From Fusarium oxysporum f. sp. lycopersici 4287 (taxonomy: Eukaryota; Ascomycota; Sordariomycetes; Hypocreales; Nectriaceae), in contig NC_030986.1 of NCBI RefSeq assembly GCF_000149955.1, forward strand, positions 305,298-369,297: a stretch of 64,000 bases of DNA, in the 5' to 3' direction. A program made the translations under genes and the position numbers. Under the pieces are notes generated by a model. That model was given only the letters and a program-made list of their open reading frames with translations, was not told where the DNA came from and ran no database searches. Positions within the stretch are counted from its first letter, which is position 1. The number at the start of each line of letters is the position of its first letter. Positions 1-9,159 of this stretch are shown piece by piece.

Positions 1-791
1 TAGTAACAGACTAGTCAGAAAGCTGTGACCAAGACAGCTGAGCAGACTTTTCAACGTACCGATGATGAAGAGGTATCTCCAAGGCTCCAATGAGCCACTG
101 ATATGGGTGATTCCGTAAGCCAACGCAGAAGCGAAGCAATTGGCTAATGGCGACATTCCAAGTAGGAGAGAAACACGAAAGCCCAGCTCATCACGACGGT
201 AGAACAAAGACAGGAAGTACGGAGCACCAGCACCAAACGCAGCCTCGAATACACCAAGCAGCGCTCGGGTAGCAATAAGTCCGCCGAGATTCTGCGCGGC
301 ACCAGCGCACATGGCTGCCGTTCCCCAACTACAAGAAACACACCGTCAGTGCCTATGCAATACGAGATAGAGGCTTACATACCAAACGCAAAGCGCGGCG
401 ACGTATTCGCTCGCAGGGAGGATCTTCCAGAATAGGCTGGTCCACTCGAAGCAAACGTAGCAGATGTAGAACGCGTTGAGGACCCAGGCCCATTCAGAGT
501 CGCTGAGGCCTAGGTCATCCTTTGCACCGGCGGTTTTGGCGTTGCCGATATTTCCTCGGTCGAGATAGGATAGGATGTATAGGCAGCAAACGATGGGAAG
601 AAGACGGCGGTCAAACTAGGTGACTATTAGTAGAATTACTATATGTAGCACTGGTAGTAGCTTACCGTATTCTTGATACGCTTGTTGGCCTCTTCGGGAA
701 CGTCGACGCGTTGCTGGTCTTGGTGCTCTGCTGCATGTTCAAGTTCCTCTGCGCCCAAGGACATCTTGTGCTCAGACTCTGGGTGATTCAT
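1..791 (-). CDS. MFS anion:cation symporter (Dal5/allantoate-nicotinate type), 3' part outside window
   Basis: This is a plasma-membrane carrier of the ACS family of the major facilitator superfamily; such proteins import carboxylates, ureides or vitamins, and the substrate cannot be read from sequence. The gene runs leftward and is cut by the window edge, so the C-terminal half is missing. Proposed exons are 791-666, 615-383 and 328-1. Introns 616-665 and 329-382 have GTAAG and GTATG donors and AG acceptors. The start at 791 opens a charged cytosolic leader (MNHPESEHKMS...). After it come the family-typical stretch LDRGNIGNAK, then NAFYICY, and a segment with GVFEAAFGAGAPYFLS that matches TM4 of ACS carriers. 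It is divergent from the isocitrate-lyase-like gene at 1288. The family call is secure; the substrate is unknown. Confidence 0.85.
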
Positions 792-1287
792 CATGAGGGT
801 GTACCGAAAGGCGAATTGGAGATGTAGATGAAGCTTGATGAATTGGGAGTTCGGGATGGATACTTCTCGAGGATTTCAGTGGGTTTTAGTAGTCGAGAGC
901 TGGACTGTCACTTTTGAAGCGCTTTGACTCTATCATCGACAGATCCCGTCAGTCTCCGGGATTCAAGGTTTGTAGCTCGCAGAAAGGGGGGCATCTGATC
1001 TCGGGTCCAGATGCTTCCCGATCCAAGATGCGGGGTCCCCGCATACCCCAGATTCTCTGAGAACTATCCGGGGGAGCCCTCCTTAGATCCGGACTGTGCT
1101 CTGCTCCGGATAGATGAGTATCCGTCACTTTCCGAGCATATCCGAATCTCAACCAGCGCCGAACCTTTGCCTATCCCTAGGCTTTATGTATATAAGATGT
1201 TCATTAAACGTCTCCATTTCGACTGTTCATCATCAATCATCTTATCATCCCAACACCACATCTCAGCATCAAATACTCCCATTCACA
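792..1287. promoter_or_regulatory. Divergent promoter region, MFS carrier / isocitrate-lyase-like gene
   Basis: About 500 bp between two divergent starts. A near-perfect inverted repeat, ATGCGGGG-T-CCCCGCAT, lies at 1028-1044; its GCGGGG cores match the CreA/Mig1 consensus SYGGRG in both orientations. Several CCGGA/ATCCG elements lie between 1070 and 1150. A TATA-like box (TATATAAG) at 1189-1196 sits about 92-99 bp upstream of the start at 1288. No gene is seen here. Confidence 0.5.
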
Positions 1288-2447
1288 ATGTCCAAGTCCA
1301 TTGTCAACAGCACCCCCTACCCCTTCCAGTTCAATGCACCAACCCTGCAAAAGCCGGGCAAGGCTGGACAGATCGTGGATGTAACGGGCACTTTGAAAAA
1401 TGTCCGCGGCAAGATCCCATCCGTCCAGGCGTCAGCTCTCCGCACCATGATGCTCGAAGCCCATAATGACCCTACAAAGATCCTCGCCCACTGCTGCAGC
1501 TATGACGGTCTTTCATCACGGCTCTGCGAGGAAGCTGGTTTTCCAATGATCTTCCTCGCTGGATATGCTGTATCTAGTGCCTACGGTCTGCCTGACACTG
1601 GTTATATCGCAATGGCTGAGGTGTGCGATAAGATTCAGGAAACCGTGCGGCAGGTCTCTGTCCCTGTCATGGCCGATGGAGATACAGGCTACGGTAGCCC
1701 GCTCAACGTTAAAAGAACCGTGGAGAGTTATGCTCATGCCGGCGCCGCTGGAATCATGATTGAGGATCAAACCTGGCCAAAGCGTAAGTTTTGAAATTTA
1801 CCTGGATGGTCTAGAGCTAACTGCCTCAGGCTGTGGCCATACCAAGGGAAAGTCTGTTGTCTCTCGTGGTGAGGCATATGCCCGTATTCAGGCGGCTTGC
1901 GACGCTCGAGATCAAGGCAAGGATATTTTCGTCCTTGCGAGAACCGACGCTCTGATCCACGGCTGGGAAGAGGCCTTGAGTCGTGCCAAAGAGTTCAAGA
2001 GAATCGGCGTCGATGCCGTTTTTGTTGAGGCCCTTCCCGATCGCGAGGCTATGCGGCGATGTGTAGAAGAGATTGGCATCCCCACATTTGCAAACAGTAA
2101 GTTACGCCCCTTGGCTGTGATCTGGCTCCAATCATTCTCATTCGTGCTAACTTATTGTGTTAGTCATTGAAGGAGGAAAGACCGAGAATCTGTCAGCGAA
2201 GGACCTCGCAGAACTAGGATTCTGTGCTGTGGCATACCCCTGGACTCTTGTTGCTGCTAAGCTCAAGAGTATTCGCGAGACCTTGGAAGAACTCAAGAAG
2301 AGTATGACCGTGGGAAAGCCGCCTATGATTCTTTCATACAGTGAAGTTTGCGAAGGTGTTGGATTCAATAAGTACTGGGATCTGGAGGAGAGGTATAAGT
2401 TCAAAGACGATGGTCTCGTAACTGACCCTACAAACGGCCATGTTTAG
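1288..2447 (+). CDS. Isocitrate lyase/PEP-mutase superfamily enzyme
   Basis: Exons 1288-1783, 1830-2096 and 2164-2447 give 348 residues. The fold is the (alpha/beta)8 barrel of the PEP mutase/isocitrate lyase superfamily, which cleaves or forms C-C or P-C bonds next to a carboxylate with a divalent metal. Visible signatures are the metal/substrate motif DGDTGYG (about residue 130), the ED pair in GIMIEDQTWP, the loop KRCGHTKGK (the counterpart of the KKCGH catalytic loop, split by intron 1) and FVLARTDA. At 348 aa it is far shorter than glyoxylate-cycle isocitrate lyase (about 540 aa), which points to the 2-methylisocitrate lyase / oxaloacetate hydrolase / carboxyphosphonoenolpyruvate-mutase-like branch. 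The catalytic Cys and His of the loop are kept, so it should be active. The exact substrate is open. Confidence 0.88.
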
Positions 2448-2649
2448 TCGTCGTATTTGATATAAAAGGCCATATCATCTACTGGAGCAAATAGAAATTT
2501 CTCATCTTCCAATTGCGTGCAGCTCCATCATGTCTAGCTTAGTAAACGTTGTCGAGATTGGCCATAGTGCACTAAAACATTAATACTTTGCCGCTCAACG
2601 GGGATAAGGAGATGCTGTGCTTAAGGACAGCTGCAACAGATATTACCAT

Positions 2650-3712
2650 TTACCCTTCCATTTCACGTCTTATAAAAGGAGTAAATAGCTGATCAACGAC
2701 ATCGATATTCCATCGAGGTCCGTCCCCAAAGCAGACACAGCTATCGTACAGCCTACACTTGACGTCTTCCAGCAGATAGTGCAACACTGCATTCCCTTCT
2801 CCCAGTGCAGCCTTTCTCAAAGTCTCCAATGCTTCATCACTCAATGTTTTCCTGAGTCGTTTCTCAATCCCGTTACATGACAGCCACTGATCTGGATCCT
2901 TGCCCGTGGAACGATACTCTGTTTCTATGAGACTGCAAAGTACAAGTCCCAGATCCTTTTCAGCGGCGACAGCATGCGCTTGGCTAATGGAACCCGTTTG
3001 CTTATACTCAACCCTTGCCTTTGCCATGGTTTCGATAAAAGAGGGCTTGATATCTTGCGTGGCTTTGGAATGCTTCAGACCTTTTTGGATGACTGTTTTG
3101 GAGTTGTGTTGCGTGCATAGTGTCTGGTAATGCTCCATGACTGACCAGAAGAGAAGGCCCGCAAATGTCTCCGCACCTGCACCGAGGTATGGCAAGATAT
3201 CTTGGGGAGGAAGCGAAACGCGTAGGTAATGTAATGGGTCTAGCCACATACTGCACTCCAGCCGATACTGTGTTGCTTGCGAGGGAGTCGACGGCAGATG
3301 TACATCGCTAAACAAGATCCGCGGGTCACTTGCGTCAGAAGTGGCAGTTTCTCCACTCATTGACCCAACATTTGAAGGCTGTCCTTCATCAGGTGAGATT
3401 CTTGCAGGGACTTCTAGTTCAGCAGCCAATGCGAGGTCACGAAAGATGCCAAGCATCTCGGGTCGTTCATCGCCTCGAGCTGCATCAAGTAGTCTCTGAA
3501 TGCTCTGCTTAAGACGGGCATTTTGGTTTGCTAGCGCATGGGTCGACTGGGCTTGACGCTTGCGAAAAGCTGCTTGGGAGCGTCGGCCTCGCTCGCGACG
3601 ACGCTGTAACATGTTAGCGCGAGGACCCGGTCGTTTTTGACAAGAATAGTCTAGCTATTTCTCACAGAAAGCAACTTACAGTCAGTTCATCCTGAGGCTC
3701 TGCGGTACCCAT
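2650..3712 (-). CDS. bZIP transcription factor with C-terminal DUF3425-type region
   Basis: Exons 3712-3680 and 3603-2650 encode 328 residues (MGTAEPQDELT joined to RRRERGRRSQ). The first exon is only 33 nt and ends exactly before the basic region; a start at 3612 would lose the N terminus. The basic region RRERGRRSQAAFRKRQAQ fits the fungal Yap-like pattern. It is followed by a short leucine-rich coil (HALANQNARLKQSIQRLLDA). The rest resembles the DUF3425 region found behind many fungal bZIPs (LLFWSVMEHYQTLCTQ). It probably acts as a nuclear DNA-binding regulator. It is divergent from the NmrA-like gene, and the shared promoter holds two inverted CACGTAAC sites, so autoregulation and control of the neighbour are plausible. 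Confidence 0.85.
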
Positions 3713-4104
3713 GTTCCCTTCTTCGAAAGCTCTTGGAATTATTTATTGGTCTAGGAAAATAATGTTTGTCCAAACCGCAGACCAGATATTGGATTTGTCA
3801 GATTGAAGCGGAGTAGTAAGCCGAGATGCCTTGTCCTGATTGGGTGGGTAATGGCACCGATTACCCCGATCACGTAACCGTCGGGGACAGCTCAGGCCGA
3901 CTCAGTATCACCAAAAGGTTGAAGGATTGAGGTTACGTGTTCGGGATAAAATGTCTGCCCGGGGCCAGAAATTGACTAATGAAGAGATTCCCCTGTCAAG
4001 GCGAAGGTTTACCTATAAAGATGAGAAACTTTTCACTTTACAGAAATAGATGAGAATCACAGAGTTCACAAATATCACTCAATCATCCTTAGAAGTCAAT
4101 CAGC
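3713..4104. promoter_or_regulatory. Divergent promoter bZIP / NmrA-like gene with two bZIP-type sites
   Basis: The octamer CACGTAAC occurs at 3871-3878 and its exact reverse complement GTTACGTG at 3932-3939, 61 bp apart. Both contain the TTACGT half-site bound by fungal Yap/CREB-like bZIPs. A TATA-like TATAAAG lies at 4014-4020, about 85-91 bp before the NmrA-like start. Binding by the adjacent bZIP is inferred. Confidence 0.5.
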
Positions 4105-5326
4105 ATGGTTAGAATCGCTATCGCAGGAGCTTCAAGCGGTATGTTTAGCCCTTCCATTTCACTCTGCCAATTACTGAATTTCTCCAGAGCTCGCTAGAGA
4201 AATCATCGACAGGCTTGTTGCTACTGGGAAGCACGAAATTATTGCACTCGTCCGCAAGGTATGTCGAATCATGACCTGCCGGTAACCCTAGCAACTGACA
4301 AGCCTAGGAACCATCTGCATTTCCTGAGCTCCCAGGTGTCACCTGGATTCAAACTGATTACAAAAACAAGGCGGAACTCGTTGAGTTGTTTCGCGGCGTT
4401 GAAACCGTTCTTTCTTTCCTTGCCGTTCACTTGGATCCCGGTAATGAGACCCAAAAGCGACTTATTGACGCAGCTGTTGAGGCTGGCGTGAAGAGGTTCG
4501 CCCCATCTGAGTGGGCAACGTGAGTTTTCCATCAAGCAGTGACAAGCATTATTTCAACTGACTATGCTTCAGAGGAGCCAAACTGGCAGACTCGCTCGAT
4601 GTTATGTCATGGTACAGCGGAAAGATTGAGATCAGAGAGTATCTCAAGAGCCTGAATCTTGATAGAAAGGTAGCATAACCCAGATACTTTCTTCATTACA
4701 GGAACTAACTTGGTCAATTAGGTTATCGAGTATTCACTCTTCCAGCCCGGTGGCTTTATGGATTACCTTTGCCACCCGTACAAGACTGCAAAGTACATCA
4801 CCACTACCGTCGTCAATATCGATTTCGTCAAAAGACATGCTATAGTCGTCGAAGGTACACTTGACGACGAGATCACCTATACAAGTGTCGAAGACATTGC
4901 CAACATCGTCACCCGGGCTATCGACTTTGAGGGCGAGTGGCCGGTGGTAGGAGGTATCAGCGGTGATCGAATCTCTATTCGTCAGCTTCTAAAAGTTGGA
5001 GAAGAACTGCGAGGTCAGCAAACCGGCCAAACAAAAGTAAACAAAGGTACTGACTTTACATAGGAGAACCCTTCGCTATCGAGTGGCTCAAGATGGAAGA
5101 CCTCGCCGCTGGAGAACTCAAGACAGATAATTATCCCAGACTTCCACTGCCATCTGTTCCTCAGGACCAGGTGGAAGCTTTCTCAAAGATGGTGGTTATC
5201 GGTACACTGACTGCTTTCCACCGTGGAGCTTGGACCGTCTCGGATGAGTGGAATCGGAAGTTCCCTGATTATAAGTTTACGAAAGTCGATGAGCTGTTGA
5301 GGTCCGCATGGGATGGCAAGAACTAA
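4105..5326 (+). CDS. NmrA/isoflavone-reductase-like atypical SDR
   Basis: Six exons are proposed: 4105-4138, 4188-4258, 4308-4519, 4573-4669, 4722-5013 and 5064-5326. All phases agree, giving 322 residues. The start VRIAIAGASSGELAREI is the dinucleotide-binding Rossmann beta-alpha-beta with a GxxGxxG-like loop. VKRFAPSEW, VIEYSLFQPGGFMDYL and a C-terminal DYKFTKVDELL are typical of NmrA/PCBER-like proteins of 300-330 aa. Members are either NAD(P)-dependent reductases of phenylpropanoid-like compounds or redox-sensing regulators without catalysis; the sequence does not decide. It is divergent from the bZIP gene and shares its promoter, suggesting co-regulation. Five introns in 1.2 kb is the highest density in the window. 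Confidence 0.85.
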
Positions 5327-5889
5327 TCGGTATTGCTATTTATGTAATTCTTTGAGGATTAAAAAACCATCCTTCAAGAGATTTAGTATATACGTGAGCA
5401 GACCAAATATTTTAAACTAGGAATGTTTTCAACGAAAACTGTGCATTAACGTATGTCAGTGGCTACCAAGTATTCTTGAACTTTCCGTCACCTATCTTTG
5501 GTAGTGGCACCCTCTGGTGTTGACAAGGGGGTCAAATTGAATGCCGATTAGTAAACTAGCGCTCAGCCATGATTCATCAGCACCATTTGAGGTTTCACAA
5601 GCTGACTCACGGCGCACGATTTTACCCAAAAGGGTAAGCTTTAACCTAAGTTAGGACCCACCTAAATCTTGAAAACGGATCATCTTGCGATCAATGGTGA
5701 AACCAAGAGAAAGTGAGAAAACTATTTAGATTAACGATCTTCCCAGATCAGCTATCGTTTTATTCAGCTACCGCACTAGTCTAGACATTGAAAGGCTTAT
5801 CCTACTCTTCTCTCATAAATACCTCCTAAGCCCTCACCAACAGACGTTTACAGTCCAGGAATATCTACAGTGCCAATAATCCCACCAGC
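5327..5889. other. Intergenic, no gene seen
   Basis: About 560 bp between the NmrA-like gene and the Pro/Tyr-rich protein gene. It is AT-rich near 5330-5460 (3' UTR of the upstream gene). No convincing coding sequence is seen on either strand. Confidence 0.5.
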
Positions 5890-6714
5890 ATGTCTAACTA
5901 TCCCAACTATTATCCACCACCTGGCCCTCCGCCTGGCACCAATACGAACCAGCCCCCGACAGGCTATTCTCCATACTATCAGGCACATCCCGACGCACCT
6001 CCACCCGGTTACCAACAACCCATCTATCCACCTGCACCAGGACCTTCTGGCCTGCAAGGACCACCAAGCTACTACCCTCGTGTAGGCTTCACCAGACTTT
6101 CCTCCAAGTTCCATATCTGGAATGTCATGACCAGCGGCGGCACCAGTTGTCTCCAGCTTGGCCCTCAGCTCAATGGCACAGTAGCCTACTCTGCAAAGAT
6201 GTTCTCTAGCAGCAGACTCAAGATCAAGGAGGGTCCATATGCATCTGAGAATTTGCCTATCTGCACTATAGAGAGTCGGCATACTTTCAGCAGCAAAAGT
6301 ACCATCACCTTTGACGGCATTCAAGCAAACTTCGTGGAGACGAGTATGTTTAACGATGGCGCAACATGGCCGTTTGATGTCGAGGTCAATGGTACCTCTC
6401 AGAGGTGGCAGTGGAGAAAGAAGAAGGCACAACAAACATCAACACTGAGACAGATAATTAAAGCCTTTTCCGAAAGTGACTTTGGAAGCTGGGAGCTTGT
6501 CCCTGTTTTAGGTCAAGGCTGGCCTATCGCCACCTTTGAGGCATCTGGAGGAAACACCTTTGAGGATAACGCAGCACTTGGCGTATTTGAGTTTCACGGA
6601 CCGGCAGCTGTTGGCCAGTTGGGTGACATTTTTGCAAATGTATCTATCGCTATCTTGCTGCGCATTATATCTCAACATTACATCAGTAGAATTGCGGCGT
6701 TGGCAGGCTCATAG
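5890..6714 (+). CDS. Pro/Tyr-rich N-terminal protein of unknown function
   Basis: A single-exon ORF of 274 residues, not recognised as a named family. Residues 1-64 are a low-complexity tail dominated by Pro, Tyr and Gly (PPPGPPPG, PPPGYQQPIYPPAPGP), of the kind seen in adaptor or membrane-edge proteins. From about residue 65 a globular part begins: FHIWNVMTSGGTSCLQLG, CTIESRHTF, TITFDG, WPFDVEVNGTSQRWQWRK. Alternating beta-strand patterns and the W-F-x-V...QRWQW stretch loosely recall the LURP/tubby-like (scramblase-like) fold; this is only a visual impression. The C-terminal 45 residues (VSIAILLRIISQHYISRIAALAGS) are hydrophobic and could form one membrane-associated helix. The longest antisense frame (5848-6435) is a shadow. 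Confidence 0.7.
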   Translation: MSNYPNYYPPPGPPPGTNTNQPPTGYSPYYQAHPDAPPPGYQQPIYPPAPGPSGLQGPPSYYPRVGFTRLSSKFHIWNVMTSGGTSCLQLGPQLNGTVAYSAKMFSSSRLKIKEGPYASENLPICTIESRHTFSSKSTITFDGIQANFVETSMFNDGATWPFDVEVNGTSQRWQWRKKKAQQTSTLRQIIKAFSESDFGSWELVPVLGQGWPIATFEASGGNTFEDNAALGVFEFHGPAAVGQLGDIFANVSIAILLRIISQHYISRIAALAGS

Positions 6715-7746
6715 TTAGCCAATGTCTGGTTGGATATGGAGACGACTGTTTCAGAGCATGGAATCAATCGTGACTCAATAAAAACACGCCGTTGCTATTT
6801 TCAGCTTTTCCCAGCTCTTTAATAATTAGGCAAACAACGTGCAGCACATAGTATCATAAGATTGTACTACCATCTACACACTCCTGATAAACTGACACGA
6901 TTCAACCTCACCCACCGGGAGCAGTCGCGGGACCTTAAGATTACATCGGCATCCTAAATACTCAAAGATTTTAATGTAAGGTCTTACACAATACCAATCT
7001 AATCCATACTTGCCCCTTAGGGCGGAGAATGATATTGCGAGGCTGCTATAACTCCAACGGTCCTTTCTCCCATATAAGGAAGATTTCCTGGTCGATCCAT
7101 TTTCTACTTTTATCCAAAATCCGGAGATCAAACTTCCATAGTAGTCTAGCAAATACAGTGCATATAACCTAAGTTAAAGGAGGAAGGTTGAGGCTAGTTA
7201 ATAAGTAAAATAAATGTTTAAACTATTTAAGACTTTAGAGATACTTGTTTGGTATATCCTTAAAGGCGAACCTATAGAGCTAGAGAAGAAAAGCTTATCT
7301 AGGTCTATAATCAATAGCCTTGATAAGTAAAGGGTTCCCGAGAGCCTTCTGGAGTTATGATATGGCCCGGCAAACACATTTTAAAGCAAATAGAATTCTT
7401 CTCTGCATCTTGGAGGTAGAAATTGTTATACTTGCTGTTCATTGCATCCTGCAGGGAGTTAATATGACAATCTGGATAGAGAACTCTCCATGGTTCAATG
7501 CAACTCTGATCCTTAAAGCTCTTCATGGCCATGATTAGAGCATCCAGACGACTGAAATACTGAGGAGCGGCTTGTTGTTGATCTTGACGTTGGAGTCGGC
7601 GTAAGGTGCGAGAGGCATACCAGTGCTGTTCTTGCCGGAGGGAAGAAGATTGGTGATTTAATATGGGTCGACCTGGAGCGTCATAGTCAGAACCAATATC
7701 TCAGTGGAAACAGACAACGAATACCTACCATCATGTTATAAAGTTC
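6715..7746. other. AT-rich gene-poor tract with possible coding relics
   Basis: The stretch 7150-7330 is strongly AT-rich with many TTA/TAA words. Short open frames at 7311-7538 exist on both strands but neither shows a recognisable domain. On the minus strand, 7560-7660 reads in one frame as LPSGKNSTGMPLAPYADSN, which looks like a coding fragment without gene context. No intact gene is supported. Confidence 0.4.
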
Positions 7747-8177
7747 ATGCTCGTTCGTGCAATGGACCGCGTAATAAAGGTTGTAGTCTTCTACCAGATT
7801 CACGATGACTATCTGAACTTCAGTGCCTACGCGTCCCAAAAGGGCTTCGCCGAGGACATGGACGAGGGCAAGTTCTCGTTCCCCATCGTGGCATTGAGAA
7901 GCATCCTGAGTTTCGGGGTCAAATCCTCGTCGTCTTTAGACAGTGCCCAGCCAGCGCGACCGCTGAGGCTCAGCCGCTGTCCAGGAAGGTCAAGGATCAT
8001 ATGATCAAGTGCATTGCGTCGTCTGGCGGCTTCGACGAGACTCTGAAGTGCTTGAAGAGCATGGAGCACGAGATCGAGCTAGGGATGGTCAAGGTTGAAG
8101 AGAAATCGGGTCAAGCTAATTCCCTCTTGAGACTCTGCCTGGCTGCGTTGAGCATGGAAGGACAAGAGAAGATTTGA
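7747..8177 (+). pseudogene. Decayed 3' part of a geranylgeranyl-diphosphate synthase gene
   Basis: A remnant of a trans-prenyltransferase. The frame from 7747 reads MLVRAM and then [10 protein letters not shown] and [14 protein letters not shown], which are the second Asp-rich motif and the KGFAEDxxEGKFSFP element of fungal GGPP synthases. Near 7905 the reading frame must shift by one base to continue as [33 protein letters not shown] and a C-terminal helix ending at the TGA at 8175-8177. The region normally holding the first DDxxD motif is absent upstream, and a segment between LVRAM and FYQIHDD is altered. The gene is therefore 5'-truncated and frameshifted and cannot make a working enzyme. 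It may be the last trace of a diterpenoid or carotenoid gene set. Family recognition is good. Confidence 0.8.
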
Positions 8178-8800
8178 TTTTTAAATTAAGTTCTTAAATT
8201 ATAATTCCAAGTTTAATAGTATGAAACCCACAAGTCAAACCTGTATGGCGCCCTCGCCCACAACAATCTCGTCTTGAAGCATGCTCCGAAGTCGATAAGA
8301 TTCGACCAGACTATCTACTTCTCGATACTGTCCTTTTAACCGGGACTGGAGTATCTTTTGCAGATTGGAAACAGGGTGAGCCTTTGCAACAAACTTATCA
8401 GAGAGCGCATACGGTTCAGACTTGAGTAACGTCTGGAGAACGGTATGAGCCCTGTGCATTACCGCGTCCAGCATCTCGTGATAGTGCAGATTTTAACCCT
8501 CAGGGAGCTATCAGCTCACGTGGTTTTTAAAGCTGCCGATGGGACGTACGAGCGGTATATCGAGGTGAATTCTCCTCAATGGGGAGAAAATGGGAGCCGA
8601 TATCAGGCTTCCGAGCTTAAAAAGGGCCGAGTGCCCGACGGTTTCTTGTATATTAGCCGTGACCCTTTGCATTTCCCAAGTCCAAGCGCACCAATATTTA
8701 ACTTCTCCTAATCTCCGTAAGCTTTCTAACCCTGATAGACACAACCACCACAATAAACGCCTGCTGATCGTGACCTCATTCTTCAATGTATTATGCTTTT
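8178..8800. other. Intergenic with two weak open frames
   Basis: A minus-strand frame 8474-8235 (79 aa, with KAHPVSNLQKILQSRLKGQY) and a plus-strand frame 8445-8711 (88 aa, with YERYIEVNSPQWGENGSRYQ) have coding-like composition. Neither has a recognisable domain, flanking exons or a promoter. They may be relics like the neighbouring GGPP synthase fragment. No gene is claimed. Confidence 0.3.
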
Positions 8801-9159
8801 ATTAAAAGTTTTGCTATTAGGCTATTTATAGTGTTGCATCAGTCCGTATTTTGCCTGAAACTGCACTCTCTACACCCCGCATCCCCGCGGCTCCCCGCAC
8901 TTAGTGATAATATCCGATAGGCTTCAACTGGGGTTAGACAATTGCCGATCGTTCCATATGCCGTTCTGAGAACACTGCGTCATTGAGTTTTTATTTTCTC
9001 GGCTATGGTGAGCCCCAAATGAGCATATGCATGACTCCGCAGTAACCGGATGGAAAGATCATTAAATGATCAAGCCGAGTGAGTAATAAGTATAAAAGCA
9101 CACAGAGAGTACAAGAGCTTTTGGCCAAGACAAGGTTGTTCTTAAGGCCGAGTGACACG
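8801..9159 (+). promoter_or_regulatory. Beta-xylosidase promoter: CreA-type site cluster and TATA box
   Basis: Three CCCCGC hexamers (complement GCGGGG, fitting SYGGRG of the carbon catabolite repressor CreA) lie within 24 bp at 8875-8880, 8883-8888 and 8893-8898, about 260-285 bp before the start at 9160. A TATA box TATAAAAG at 9091-9098 supports that start. Closely spaced CreA sites are the arrangement known to mediate glucose repression of hydrolase genes; binding here is inferred. Confidence 0.6.

Noticed and set aside
5848..6435. 195-codon minus-strand ORF
   Set aside because: Lies antisense to the Pro/Tyr-rich protein gene; low-complexity repeats (Trp/Arg-rich) mirror the Pro-rich coding strand, so it is a shadow.
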